DNA of 64,000 nt, taken from assembly GCF_036323735.1 (NCBI RefSeq), contig NC_086020.1:84259710-84323709 (forward strand), in the 5' to 3' direction. A model generated the notes under the pieces. That model made no database searches and had not been told where the DNA came from. It saw only the letters and a list, made by a program, of their open reading frames with translations. Shown one piece after another: positions 23,803-36,900 of this stretch (its first letter is position 1; the number at the start of each line of letters is the position of its first letter). The translations under genes were made by a program, and so were the position numbers. Source of the stretch: Rattus norvegicus. Lineage: Eukaryota > Chordata > Mammalia > Rodentia > Muridae.

Positions 23803-25200
23803 CCTAGTTTGCTTTCTATTGCTAGGTTAAAACACCAGGATCAAAAACTAGATAGAGAGCAGAGGATTTATTTGGCTTATACTCTGATATCCTAATCTAT
23901 CCCTGAGGAAGTCAGAGCAGGAAAGCAGGACCTAAAGCAGAAGTCATGGAGGAATGCTGTTCTGCTTGCTCTGTTTGCCTTTTCCTGCTTGCTTGCTTGT
24001 TTCTTTCTTGCAAGATTCACTTTCCTTCTCTGCCCAGAGCAGTGTACAGGTAGCCTTTGCCTGACTCCAGTTCATATAAAGACCACCTCAAGTCTGGCCA
24101 CTTCGGCTTCTGCCGAAGGACAGAGCAGGCTGGTCATCCTTGAAAGTTTTTCTAAGATATTTTCGTAGGAACGTGGGGTCAAGGAGAAACATTAAACCCA
24201 ATAATGGAATCCAAGCCTTAGAGGAAAGGAAGCACACTAGACATCTTGAAGTGTCTAAGCTTAGGCCCTTTGCTTCTGTGGAAGACTAAAGCAGAGAAAG
24301 ACTCAGATAGGGACTGCAGATGCCAGGTGGAAGCTTGTGAGTGGAAGATCAGCTTTCTTTACACCCCAGGATCCCGATTGTCTTAGGGTTTCTATTGCTA
24401 CAACAAAACCCCGAGACAAAAAGGCAGGGAGGATCCTGGAGGCTGAGCAGAAGCAGAAGCCTTGGATGGGTGCTGCCGTTTGTTTCCTCTGGCTTGCTCA
24501 GTACTGGTTGGTTTTGTGTGTCAACTTGACCCAAGCTGGAGTTATCGGAGGGAAAGGAGCCTCCCTTGAGGAAATGCCTCCATGAGATCCAGCTGTAAGG
24601 CATTTTCTCAATTAGTGATCAAGGGAGGAGGACCCAGCCTGTCGTGGGTGGTGCCATCCCTGGGCTGGTAGTCCTGGGTTCTATAAGAAAGCAAGCTGAG
24701 CAAGCCAGTAAGTAACATCCCTCCATGGCCTCAGCATCAGCTCCTGCTTCCTGGCCTGCTTGAGTTCCAGTCCTGACTTCCTTTTGTGATGAGCAGCAAT
24801 GTGGAAGTGTAAGCTGAATAAACCCTTTCCTCCCCAACTTGCTTCTTGGTCATGATGTTTGTGCAGAAATAGAAACCCTGACTAAGACACTCAGCCTGCT
24901 TTCTTATAGAACCCACCCACCGGCCCAGGCCTGACAGCACCCACAATGGGCTCAGGTCTTGGCCCATTGATCACTAACTGAGAAAATGTCTCACAGCTGG
25001 ATCTCATTTCCTCTCTGATGACTATAGCTTGTGTTGTTGACTCAAAACCAGTCATTACACCCAGAGATGGCCCTTCATCCCCAATCAGTCAAGAAACTGT
25101 CTGGCACACTGGCCTACAGGCCAGTCCGATGGGGGCATTTTCTCAACTGAAGTTCCCTCCTGTCAAACAACTTTGGCTTATATCAAGTTAACGAAAACCC
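23803..25200. repeat. Nested family A rodent repeats
   Basis: A first copy starts at 23803 (gtcctagtttgctttctattgc) and may end near 25200. A second copy (24376-24501 plus 24890-25055) is split by a third, inverted copy at 24502-24889 flanked by CTCAG on both sides (24497-24501 and 24890-24894). Confidence 0.65.
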
Positions 25201-25549
25201 TAAGGAGCATATCCTGTGTTGGCCTGCAGAAAGCTGATATAACAGCCATGCACCCTATGTCTGGCCTTGGAATCTCTTCTCCGCACAGGGCAGCAATGGA
25301 CATGGGTCTTGATGCTGGTCTCTGGTGACATGTCTAGCTGGTAATCATTCTGTAAGTAGCTCATAAAAACAACCAAGCAAATCGCTTACCTGGCTTGACT
25401 GAATAACTTCTTAATTTCTTTTCTCTTAAAACTTTCCCTTTCCCTCTGCAAACTTGAAACTAAGACTATTCAGCAGCATGTAGTAAATTATTTAACATCC
25501 ACTCACTTTATCAGCCCAACATATAAGCCAGAGGTGGTAGCCTGTGGGT

Positions 25550-25714
25550 CAAGACCCCATAGGGGAGTGCAGATCAGATATCCTACATATGGATATTTAC
25601 ATTACAATTTATAATAACAGTAGCAAAATGACAGCTATGAAGTAACAATGGGGGCTCACAACATCATGAACTATGTTAAAAGGTTGCAGCATTAGAAAGG
25701 TTGAGAACCACTTA
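25550..25714. mobile_element. hAT-Charlie-type non-autonomous DNA transposon
   Basis: Words gcctgtgggtcaagacccc and a right end ggttgagaaccact match the Charlie/MER5-type terminal inverted repeat. About 165 bp. Confidence 0.65.
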
Positions 25715-25744
25715 TATATAGCTTAATATTGATGTATAATGCAC

Positions 25745-25885
25745 CCCCCTTTTAGACAGAGTCCCATTATGTAGCTCTGCTTGTCCTACAGCTCTCTGTA
25801 CAGACCGGGCTGGCCTCACAGTCACAGGCATCCACCTGCCTTTGCTTCCTGAGTGCTGGGATTAAAGGCATTTGCCATTATTCCT
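25745..25885 (-). mobile_element. B1 SINE
   Basis: Antisense B1 (gagtgctgggattaaaggc). Confidence 0.85.
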
Positions 25886-25927
25886 CCCTTTCCTTTTTGT
25901 GCTACATACAAATTGAAAGATTTTAGA

Positions 25928-26055
25928 GCCAACCCTGGCGGTGCGTGCCTGCAATCCCAGCAGTTGGGAATCACAGACAGGAAAACCAGATGTTCAAGGC
26001 CATCCTTGACTACAGAGTGAATTTAAGGCCATCTTGGGCCAAGACGAAGCCCATC
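25928..26055 (+). mobile_element. B1-type SINE
   Basis: ctggcggtgcgtgcctgcaa at the start; degenerate 3' half. Confidence 0.65.
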
Positions 26056-26436
26056 TAGGGCAATCTTAGTCTTCCCCCCCAGGTACTACTATATTTATTT
26101 TCTGGAGTTCTGAAGCGAGAAGTCCAACATCGACAAAGCTATCTTCCCTCTGAAACATGTAGGAGAGAATCCTTCCCTGTCTCTCTCAGCTCCTGGTGGC
26201 TTCCAGTGGTCTGCCTCTTCATGTGGTCTCTCACAAATGTCTATATGTAAGTGCAGATCACTGTATTCTTGTGAGGATACCAACCATTGGCTAGGCCTGG
26301 CCCCACTTGGTGTGATGCATCTGCTAGGACCATAGTTTTAATTAAGGTCACTTTCAGAGACTAAAATCAAGAATTGAACATACCTGTATTTGGAAAGGAC
26401 ACGTTTCAAACTACAATGAAAAATACTCACAACTGA

Positions 26437-26560
26437 GCCCAGTGCGATGGTGCTTATCTTAATCCTAGCATTCTGGAGGCATAGACAGGCAGATCCTTGA
26501 GGCTGAGGCCAGCCTGGTGTACATGGAGAAACTTTTCTACAAAAGGAAAAACAACAAACA
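26437..26560 (+). mobile_element. B1 SINE, diverged
   Basis: gcccagtgcgatggtgctta through ccagcctggtgtaca. Confidence 0.65.
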
Positions 26561-26704
26561 TGTTTTTTGTGTAGTTACATTGTGTCCAATTGCTGTTATC
26601 ATTAGTGCCATTTGGAACGTTGTTTCTTCACTAATGTGTGGTAGTGTGCACGCATTCCTGTGACTTTCTGTAGGACATATATCTAGTTTTTATGGAGCCT
26701 TTAA

Positions 26705-26815
26705 AGTTGTTTTCAGACACCATCTTACTATACAGCTCAGACTGGCCTGGGACTTGCTCTGTAGCCCAGGCTGGCCTCCAACTCAAGATATCTAGTTGAT
26801 TGTGCCTCCCGAGTT
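26705..26815 (-). mobile_element. B1 SINE, diverged
   Basis: tgtagcccaggctggcctcc in antisense orientation. Confidence 0.6.
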
Positions 26816-27154
26816 ATTCATTCTGATTATTTTTTTAGAAACTTTATTGTCTTCTTTATATTGAACACCTAAAACCTTGTGCACAAGCTCAAGATAGCCA
26901 AATAAGAGATTAGGACATCTGTGAACTCACTGAAGACTCTGATGAAACTTAGAACATCTCCCTGTCTCGCCCCACTACACTGGGTGATGAGTCCCAAACA
27001 TCTGGTCACTTCATCTGTACAGATGTCTTTTGTCTATGAAAGACAGGACTCTGCCACATAGCAGCTTTCCCTCTTCCTGGCCCATCTTAATAGTAGTCTG
27101 CACATCTTTAAATATCCACTCAATTTTCGAATTTTCTGTAGTGTTCTCTCTCTC

Positions 27155-27300
27155 TCATTTAAGACAAGGTTTCTCTGTGTAACATGAGCTGTCCTGGAAC
27201 TTGTTCTGTAGACCAGGCTGGCCTGAACTCACAGAGATCTGCCTGCCTCTGTATCCCAAGTGCACGGATTAAAAATTAAAAGTGTGTAGCACCATTCCTT
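27155..27300 (-). mobile_element. B1 SINE
   Basis: Antisense, with tgtagaccaggctggcctga. Confidence 0.85.
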
Positions 27301-27333
27301 GGCTTTTTCCCCCACTTAAAAATTATTCCTTAT

Positions 27334-27515
27334 GGGGCTGGAGAGCCGGCTCCGTGGTTAAGAGCACTGATTGCTCTTCCAGAGACCTGAGTTCAAATCC
27401 CAGCAACCACATGGTGGCTCACGACCATCTGTAATGAGATCTGATGCCCTCTTCTGGTGTGTCTGAAGACAGCTACAGTGTACTTATATATAAAATAAAG
27501 AAATAAATCTAAAAC
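27334..27515 (+). mobile_element. Young B2 SINE with 15-bp TSD
   Basis: A full B2 beginning ggggctggagagccggctcc. Exact AAAATTATTCCTTAT duplications lie at 27319-27333 and 27516-27530. Confidence 0.93.
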
Positions 27516-27530
27516 AAAATTATTCCTTAT

Positions 27531-27722
27531 ATCTGTGTGTGTGCGCGCGCACACGCACGTGCACCTGCATAAGTTTATGTACACTGCATGTGTGTTGGTG
27601 TTTCAAGGGTCAGAGAGAACTTCAAATCCCCTGGAACTGGACCATCTAATAATGTAAGTGCCGGGAACTGAATTCAGGTCCTCTGCAAGAGCTTAACTGC
27701 TGAGTCATCCCTCCATCCCTGG
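27531..27722 (-). mobile_element. B3 SINE
   Basis: Antisense GT-rich end then gggaactgaattcaggtcc. Confidence 0.65.
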
Positions 27723-28274
27723 CTTTTTGCTTTTTCCTTAACAATTGGTTAAAGTAATTGAAATTTATGAATCTTTTCCTTGATGTTTTGATTTTGGAGT
27801 CTCATTTAAGAGACCCCATTGTAGCTTAGCGTTAAAGGAAAGGTATTCTTCTGCATGTGTGTGGAACAGGCTAATTCTGTATTCTCCACTTGGGTTTCCA
27901 GGCCTGGGATATGATCTCTGCTTGGCTGGGAGGGGCTCTATGTGACTTGTTTTCTCAGCTGGGCTTCTCTGTGGATTCTGTTGCTCCTTCCTTGGGCAGT
28001 CTATCCTTCCCACGTGGGTCAACTAGTTAACTGTGTCCTGTCTTGTTGGCCTCTAGGATGACCTCACAGTATCCTGCTGTGCCTTTCTGCCCACCTGAAA
28101 CCTGCTCCTGACTGCAGGACCTTGCTGGAAGCACAAGGCTCGGGGTTGTAGGACATCTTCCCTCCTGGTTTTAGGTTCTCCCTGATACACAGTTCTTAGT
28201 TCTATTAACAATGAAGAAACTCTACTCCCTCACAGTCTGCCTTGGAACACAGTCCCTGTCTGTGTGATGGTTTT

Positions 28275-28420
28275 GTTTGCTTTCTGAAACAGGCTTTCTC
28301 TGTGTAACAACATTGCTTGTCCTGGAACTTGAACTGGAGCTCTGTAGACCAGGCTAGCCTAAAACTCACACAGATCCACCTGCCTCTACCTCTTGGACCA
28401 CCAAATCTGGCTCTCTCCTG
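28275..28420 (-). mobile_element. B1 SINE
   Basis: Antisense, with ctgtagaccaggctagcc. Confidence 0.75.
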
Positions 28421-28633
28421 TGCCCGCCCCCCTCCACACTTGGTTCCATGGAATTTCAGATATTTTATGTTTTTTTTACCTTATATTTTTTATTTCTTTG
28501 TGCATGTGTGTGTCTGTGGATGGGTGTACCTATGTGTGGGGTACATGTACATATGTGTATACATGCATGGAGAGGCCAGAAGACAACCTTGTGTAGCATT
28601 CTTCAGGTGCTGGACACCTTTTAAATATTTTTT

Positions 28634-31571
28634 TTTATTAACTTGAGTATTTCTTATATACATTTCGAGTGTTATTCCCTTTCCCGGTATCCGGGCAAAC
28701 ATCCCCCTCCCCCCTCCCCTTCCTTATGGGTGTTCCCCTCCCAACCCTCCCCCCATTGCCGCCCTCCCCCCAACAGTCTAGTTCACTGGGGGTTCAGTCT
28801 TAGCAGGACCCAGGGCTTCCCCTTCCACTGGTGCTCTTACTAGGATATTCATTGCTACCTATGGGGTCAGAGTCCAGGGTCAGTCCATGTATAGTCTTTA
28901 GGTAGTGGCTTAGTCCCTGGAAGCTCTGGTTGCTTAGCATTGTTGTACATATGGGGTCTCGAGCCCCTTCAAGCTCTTCCAGTTCTTTCTCTGATTCCTT
29001 CAACGGGGGTCCTATTCTCAGTTCAGTGGTTTGCTGCTGGCATTCGCCTCTGTATTTGCTGTATTCTGGCTGTGTCTCTCAGGAGCGATCTACATCCGGC
29101 TCCTGTCGGTCTGCACTTCTTTGCTTCATCCATCTTGTCTAATTGGGTGGCTGTATATGTATGGGCCACATGTGGGGCAGGCTCTGAATGGGTGTTCCTT
29201 CATTCTCTGTTTTAATCTTTGCCTCTCTATTCCCTGCCAAGGGTATTCTTGTTCCCCTTTTAAAGAAGGAGTGAAGCATTCACATTTTGATCATCCGTCT
29301 TGAGTTTCATTTGTTCTAGGTATCTAGGGTAATTCAAGCATTTGGGCTAATAGCCACTTATCAATGAGTGCATACCATGTATGTCTTTCTGTGATTGGGT
29401 TAGCTCACTCAGGATGATATTTTCCAGTTCCAACCATTTGCCTACGAATTTCATAAACTCGTTGTTTTTGATAGCTGAGTAATATTCCATTGTGTAGATG
29501 TACCACATTTTCTGTATCCATTCCTCTGTTTAAGGGCATCTGGGTTCTTTCCAGCTTCTGGCTATTATAAATAAGGCTGCAATGAACATAGTGGAGCACG
29601 TGTCTTTTTTATATGTTGGGGCATCTTTTGGGTATATGCCCAAGAGAGGTATAGCTGGATCCTCAGGCAGTTCAATGTCCAATTTTCTGAGGAACCTCCA
29701 GACTGATTTCCAGAATGGTTGTACCAGTTTGCAATCCCACCAACAATGGAGGAGTGTTCCTCTTTCTCTACATCCTCGCCAGCATCTGTTGTCCCCTGAG
29801 TTTTTGCTCATAGCCATTCTCACTAGTGTGAGGTGACATCTCAGGGTTGTTTTGATTTGCATTTCCCTTATGACTAAAGATGTTGAACATTTCTTTAGGT
29901 GTTTCTCAGCCATTTGGCATTCCTCAGCTGTGAATTCTTTGTTTAGCTCTGAACTCCATTTTTTAATAGGGTTATTTGTTTCCCTGCGGTCTAACTTCTT
30001 GAGTTCTTTGTATATTTTGGATATAAGGCCTCTATCTGTTGTAGGATTGGTAAAGATCTTTTCCCAATCTGTTGGTTGCCGTTTTGTCCTAACCACAGTG
30101 TCCTTTGCCTTACAGAAGCTTTGCAGTTTTATGAGATCCCATTTGTCGATTCTTGATCTTAGAGCGTAAGCCATTGGTGTTTTGTTTAGGAAATTTTTTC
30201 CAGTGCCCATGTGTTCCAGATGCTTCCCTAGTTTTTCTTCTATTAGTTTGAGTGTGTCTGGTTTGATGTGGAGGTCCTTGATCCACTTGGACTTAAGCTT
30301 TGTACAGGGTGATAAGCATGGATCGATCTGCATTCTTCTACATGTTGCCCTCCAGTTGAACCAGCACCATTTGCTGAAAATGCTATCTTTTTTCCATTTG
30401 ATGGTTTTGGCTCCTTTGTCAAAAATCAAGTGACCATAGGTGTGTGGGTTCATTTCTGGGTCTTCAATTCTATTCCATTGGTCTATCTGTCTGTCTCTGT
30501 ACCAATACCATGCAGTTTTTATCACTATTGCTCTGTAATACTGCTTGAGTTCAGGGATAGTGATTCCCCCTGAAGTCCTTTTATTGTTGAGGATAGCTTT
30601 AGCTATCCTGGGTTTTTTGTTATTCCAGATTAATTTGCAAATTGTTCTGTCTAACTCTTTGAAGAATTGGATTGGTATTTTGATGGGGATTGCATTGAAT
30701 CTGTAGATTGCTTTTGGTAAAATGGCCATTTTTACTATATTAATCCTGCCAATCCATGAGCATGGGAGATCTTTCCATCTTCTGAGGTCTTCTTCAATTT
30801 CCTTCTTCAGTGTCTTGAAGTTCTTATTGTACAGATCTTTTACTTGCTTTGTTAAAGTCACACCGAGGTACTTTATATTATTTGGGTCTATTATGAAGGG
30901 TGTTGTTTCCCTAATTTCTTTCTCGGCTTGTTTCTCTTTTGTATAGAGGAAGGCAACTGATTTATTTGAGTTAATTTTATACCCAGCCACTTTGCTGAAG
31001 TTGTCTATCAGCTTTAGTAGTTCTCTGGTGGAACTTTTGGGATCACTTAAATATACTATCATATCATCTGCAAATTGTGATATTTTGACTTCTTCTTTTC
31101 CGATCTGTATCCCCTTGACATCCTTTTGTTGTCTGATTGCTCTGGCTAGAACTTCAAGAACTATATTGAATAAGTAGGGAGAGAGTGGGCAGCCTTGTCT
31201 AGTCCCTGATTTTAGTGGGATTGCTTCAAGTTTCTCTCCATTTAGTTCAATGTTAGCTACTAGTTTGCTGTATATGGCTTTTACTATGTTCAGGTATGGG
31301 CCTTGAATTCCTATTCTTTCCAGGACTTTTATCATGAAGGGGTGTTGAATTTTGTCAAATGCTTTCTCAGCGTCTAATGAAATGATCATGTGGTTTTGTT
31401 CTTTCAGTTTGTTTATATAATGGATCACGTTGATGGTTTTCCGTATATTAAACCATCCCTGCATGCCTGGGATGAAGCCTACTTGGTCATGGTGGATGAT
31501 TGTTTTGATGTGCTCTTGGATTCGGTTTGCCAGAATTTTGTTGAGTATTTTTGCGTCGATATTCATAAGGG
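28634..31571 (-). mobile_element. 5'-truncated L1 with long open ORF2
   Basis: Minus-strand rodent LINE-1 with a 3' UTR at 28634 to about 29200. Its ORF2 is open for 678 codons from 31566 to 29530, covering the reverse transcriptase (FADDMIVYL, GTRQGCPLSPYLFN) and the C-terminal Cys-rich part. A premature TAA stands at about 29530 where the related L1 at 5.1 kb has Ser (PSTEEW versus P-stop-TEEW). TAAATATTTTTT duplications lie at 28622-28633 and 31572-31583. ORF1, the endonuclease and the 5' UTR are absent, so it cannot move on its own. Confidence 0.93.
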
Positions 31572-31583
31572 TAAATATTTTTT

Positions 31584-32264
31584 AAATCTACTTCTCTTCC
31601 TCCTCCATTGTTTTCCTTTGCACCCTTCTGTTTATTCTCCCTCTCCCTCTCCCCCCCATCTCCTCTCTTTCTGTCACACCTTGGCTATATGTGAACCTAG
31701 TTTAGAATTCTTCCAGGAGTCAGAATTTAATGTCGTTAGTTTCTTTTGTTGTTCACCTCTTTGAAGGATGTTTTAGGTGTGAATGTACATGTGCTTCCAA
31801 AGTAACTTCACAGAACCGATCGTGGTTCTGAAAGCAGTGCGAACAGGAGGTGGTGCCTGGGGAAGGGGGGGGGGGGATGCTCACAAGGGCCAGCTCATCT
31901 TAGCATCTTATGAGAACTGTCTCTCTGCTCCTACCACATGAGGGGACAGGGAGGAGGTGACATCTGTGGGTTAGAAAGAGTTCCTGCTACAGACAGCAGT
32001 TAGTGGCTCTGCCACTCTCTGGGCCTCTCTGTCCGCCATTTTGGACAGTGTTCTGTGGTTGCTTTTGAGCTGTTGTCTTGCTACAGCAGTGTAAGTGGGC
32101 TCACAGGTCTGCTTCTTCTTGAGGCTGAGCTCCCTTTTACCCTGTCCTCCTGAATATACACAGTGTAGATGGAGAGCTCTCTGCCATCCATTCTGCAGAG
32201 ACTCACTGGCCTTTAAATGTACGGTCTCCCTGGTAACTGACTTGCAAAGCATTTGAGCGTTTAT
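31584..32264. other. Unassigned DNA
   Basis: A short G-run (31866-31876) and pyrimidine-rich words are seen. No gene. Confidence 0.5.
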
Positions 32265-32395
32265 TAGTTAGCTTTGAGACTGGGTCTCTCTCACAGTCCA
32301 AGCTGTCCTCAGATTTTCTAGGTAACTGAAGGTAACCTTAAACTTCTCATCTTCCCGCCTCTATCTCACACCCAAATGCTGGCCAGGGCCTGGCT
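32265..32395 (-). mobile_element. B1 SINE, diverged
   Basis: Antisense B1-like words (gagactgggtctctctcaca). Confidence 0.5.
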
Positions 32396-32629
32396 TTTTT
32401 CAGGCTCTCTGTGTCTTACTCAAGACTCACACAGTTTCCAAGTGTCAAGGGAATGCTGTTTAAACAACACAAAGCAGCAGAATGGGTCAGATCCACCACC
32501 AAGCATGACAGTGGGGCATAAGGCTGAAAAGGGACCTCAGAGTTCTGATTACGGCTTGGGCCTTCTGTTTGTGGAGTTCGAGAAGGGGGGGGGGTTGGTT
32601 AATAGGGGGATGGTTTGGGTGGTTTTCAT

Positions 32630-32765
32630 TTTGTGTTTTGTTTTGGAAACAGAGTCTTATCGCATTGCACTTGCTGTTTCTAGAACCTTGTAGATCAGGC
32701 TGGCCTCGAACTTGCAGAGATCTGCCTACCCTGCCTCCCAAGTGATAAGATTGTGCAACCGTGTT
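32630..32765 (-). mobile_element. B1 SINE
   Basis: Antisense, with tgtagatcaggctggcctcg. Confidence 0.75.
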
Positions 32766-33214
32766 TTGTTTTTGTTTGTTTTGTTGTAGTTTCTCTATTA
32801 AGCTGTATAATCTTTTCTTTACTGTGCAAGTCCCTCCCCATAATGCTCCCGATTTAATTACATGTATGCTCAATCATGAATAGGCACAAGAGGTCAGAGA
32901 GAAGATTCTCTCTAAGTTCATTTAGAGGATACAGTTTTCCTTACTGCAAACGTTCCCCCCGCCCAAACCAGTTGAAACCAGGTCATCCCCTCCTACTGTA
33001 ACACAACTGGAGCATGATTGACTAGACTCGAAGTTTGATGATTGTTAAGGAGAGGGGAAACATATTCCATTGTTCTGAGGAGTTGCATATATAGTTTGAT
33101 GCCAAGGGAGTCCTAGGTGTTAACAGGTTGCTATGGGCATTGTTCAGAGAGGGTATGCATGCATAGTATCTACAGGTAAGGTTTCTAGGCTGCTAGGTAT
33201 GTCATTAGAAGAGA

Positions 33215-33418
33215 GTGTGGGATTGGAGAGATGGTTCAGTGGTTAAGAGCACTGGCTGCTCTTCCAGAGGTCCTGAGTTCAATTCCCAGCAACCACATGG
33301 CTCACAACATCTGTAATGGGATCAGATACCCTCTTCTTGTGTGTACTATTGTATTATTATTATACATAATAAGATAAATAAAAATCTTTTTAAAGAGAGA
33401 GAGAGAGAGAGAGAGAGG
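33215..33418 (+). mobile_element. B2 SINE with (GA)n after tail
   Basis: B2 body ggagagatggttcagtggtt; GA repeat at 33394-33418. It lies about 300 nt upstream of the first CMBL coding exon. Confidence 0.85.
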
Positions 33419-33497
33419 TATATGCAGAGCTCAACCCAAGTGGAGTCCTAAGTTGCTAAACTATTCCCTATGCTTGCCTGACTTCATTGGTTTTACA

Positions 33498-33598
33498 GGT
33501 GTGCACCGCCACACCTGGTTTATGAAGTGCTAGGGATCTAATTCCAGGCTTCAGGCATACGAGGTGAGTGCTCTAGCAACAGAGCTACATTTCCAGTT
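33498..33598 (-). mobile_element. B4/ID-type SINE relic
   Basis: Antisense, with gagtgctctagcaacagagc. Confidence 0.5.
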
Positions 33599-33713
33599 TG
33601 ACTGACCTTAGCCACCACACTACTGAGTTTATTTATAGTTTATTTAGCACAGATTATGAACCACTTAGATATGAACCACTCAGCATGTGATGAATATTTC
33701 ATTCCCTCTGTAG

Positions 33714-33946
33714 CCTGACGTCAAGACCCCAATGGCTAACGAAGCTAACCCTTGCCCATGTGACATTGGTCACAGGCTAGACTATGGTGGCATGGGCCAG
33801 GAAGTTCAGGTTGAGCACATCAAGGCATATGTCACCCGGTCCCCTGTGGATGCAGGCAAAGCTGTGATTGTTGTCCAGGATATATTTGGCTGGCAGCTGT
33901 CCAACACCAGGTATATGGCTGACATGATTGCTGGAAATGGATACAC
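33714..33946 (+). CDS. Cmbl: CMBL first coding exon (residues 1-71 plus two bases)
   Basis: The acceptor is a pyrimidine tract ending ctctgtag at 33713. Bases 33714-33731 are 5' UTR and the ATG is at 33732. The donor gtacgtatg begins at 33947. The frame opens MANEANPCPCDIGHRL, like the family N-terminus. The exon ends two bases into codon 72 (Thr), which the next exon completes. Confidence 0.95.
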
Positions 33947-36900
33947 GTACGTATGAAGTTCTATTCTTTGTTTAAGTTTATGTGAATTTCTGTGGTCTGT
34001 TTTGTTCACTTCAGAAAGAAAAAAAAACAACAACAACAACAAAAAAACCCAAAACCCAAAGTGGCTTGAGTTATATTCTTATTTATATAATCTATCATAG
34101 CCTTGGTGATCAGTGATGGGAAGTGGGAACTGTCCTTTGAGATTTAACTCTAACCTTGTAGAGCCAACTCTTCCCAACAGAATCCCAGGACATCAAGTCC
34201 CCAGGGTACCCAGCCCTGCAGACATGCTGAACCGAGGGTCCTCTCCCCGTGAAGGGCTCCATCCAGGCACAGGGCAGCACCCCTATGCACACTCACCTGT
34301 GGACCTTGAGGAATCCCAGCCTCGGGGTGATTTTCACAGGTCTGCTGGGACAGTGACTCAGAACGAAAGAAAGTCAGGTAGAGTAGATGAGTGTCATCGA
34401 AACCTGCTGCTGTAGGTGTCACGTGACAGCTGATGACAGTCTTAGCTCTTACGTTGGTGGATACTACTGCTCTGTTAGTGCATTCCAAAGGATTTAGGTG
34501 ATAGCCAGGAGGCGTTAGGTAGGTCAAACGCAGAGTGGTCATGAACAGATTATGAGGGATGAAGACACCCCAAGAGAACTGAGTCCTGGACCTGCAGCAT
34601 TCCAAACTCTCCACAGTGATGACATCCCACTCAGTTCACTCGCATAGCACTGACTTTTGCATGGGTGAGGCAGCTTATTATTATAGAAACTTGAGTTCCT
34701 AGTCCAAAGAAAGCTGGAAGTCTAGGGCAAGCCCATCTTCTTTCCCCCACTGAGATTAGAACCTATCAATGCATGAGAAGACGTCTTTGGGGAAAGTGGG
34801 ACATTTTCTGGGGAAACCTCTAAGTAAACCTATAATAGCTAACATGGACAGGAACCACACTCTTCCAGCAGCCCTGGGAGGGATGAATATTACTGTCCCC
34901 ATATTGCAGATTGGGAAGTCAAGGCATGAAGCCAGAGGTTCTCAGTTGCTCTGGGTGAACAGTAAGCGGCTGCTTGAATGGGACAATGCCTGTTGTCGTA
35001 GGAGAGTCCTTAGGTACAGGGAGGATATATAGCACAAGCAGAGAACTAACTAGGCCTTCCAAGGCTCTGACCCATTCATGATACTCATTTACTTATCCTC
35101 AAGCCATCTGAGCCTAGATGGTCCACACTTCTGTCTGTCTGGTCAAGAATGGGAGCCCAGAGGCTAGAGAGATGGCTCAGTAGTTACAAATACTCCATGA
35201 CTTGGCAGACAACCCAGGTTTGGTTCAGACAACACACATGGCAGCTCACAACCACATGTAACTAAGTACAGGGGATTTGACCCACCTTCTGGATTCAGCA
35301 GGCACCCGGTATGTACGTAGTACACACAATACATGCAGATAAACACTCATAAAAGTAAACACATATTTTAAAAGTGTGAGGGATAAAAGTGGCCAGTTAC
35401 TTGTCAAGTTCTCTCTACAGTACAAGGTGGTACTAAGACTTCAACTTGGCCTGTCAGACCCAGGCTGTAGTGCTCTGCCTACCTGTACAGCAGAGGGGCT
35501 TGTCTTGGGAGGAGAGAGGCAGGATTGCGAATTGGAGTCCATGGTTCTTCTAGAAGCCAACTCAGGATTGAGCTAGGGCCACAGTCTCCCAAGGTAGAGA
35601 GTTACCTGCAGCTGTGTTTCAGGGACCAGGCCCTCTGCTACACTGCCCAGTCTCAGATTGCTTGAGGGTATGTAAAGTAACTAGTATTAGTAATGTCCAT
35701 GATTTCCCAACTCTGAGTTGCCTATGGCTGGGCGATGTATTATTTGATCCTTCATATGACTTGTATGTGTACACAATGATATATATGTGTGTGTCTGACT
35801 GAAGGTTCATGCTCACCACTGTGAGCATTTAGAAGTCAGAGGACAGCCTCAGATGTTAGCCTTCACTTTGTTTACTCTTCTCATTGCCTGTTCTAGAACC
35901 TGCTGTGGACCTTACTCGTGGGGCAGGAGACTGTCTGGCAGCCTGTGCAGAGTCTGGGGCAGTATGACTCTATCACAGTGACTGGCGATCATTGAGAGTC
36001 CTGGGCTGGCTGAGAGGATCAACTAACTCTATCGAGGCAGGAAGGACCTTTGGCAGGACACACCCTTTGCCCATAGGTCCAGTTTTCCTTCCTTCTGCAC
36101 TGGAATAGCTCTTGAGAAGTATCCCTGCTAATGGCCCTCTCACTTGCTAGAGCAGGGTCACACCAAACTGCTGGAAGCTGTGTACTTGTAGTTGTGGAAT
36201 CTGAGGCAATCTGGCCCGCAGCAGATGATCTCTGTTGCAATAAAGGGTGGCCTTCGTGGCCAAGGATTTTCCTTCCCTCTGCCTAGAATTGGCAACCCGA
36301 CGAGGCATTTAATAAACCAGGACATTGAGTCCAGGTGACTCAAAGGTTGATTCATGCCCATATTTTACAGAACTATTGTCCCAGACTTCTTTGTGGGTCA
36401 AGAGCCATGGGACCCGGCTGGTGATTGGTCCACCTTCCCTGAGTGGTTGAAATCAAGAAATGCCAGAAAAATCAACCGGTAAGTTTTCAAGAGGCTTGGT
36501 TTTATATTTATTGTAGCCCAGGGAAGGGACAGACAAGCTGAGCTTCATTGGATTTCTTCCCTCCCTCCCCTCTCCTCCTCCCCCCTGCATGACTTCACTT
36601 GGCTCTAGACAGAGTCCTTCCAACAGCATTATGGGAAAGAGTTTTGGTCCACCACACTATATGGGCTGAGGATAGAGGCTGACATGTATTACTTGCCACA
36701 CTGCCCTGGTGAGCATACCTGCTCACTTCCCTTAGAAATCATGAACTCAAAGTCCTGCCTGTATCCACCTAGGTGCTTGGTTGCAAGTGATAGATAGAAC
36801 ACCTATCCCAAGTGGATCAGCAGTTAAAAGAGCTATTGGTCTATAGACCCAAAGAAAGTAGTTTGGGGTTCAAGCAGGAATCGATCCTGCTCTCATTTGT

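Noticed and set aside
29582..31177. Several plus-strand frames of 60-105 codons
   Set aside because: They are the complement of the L1 ORF2 on the minus strand.
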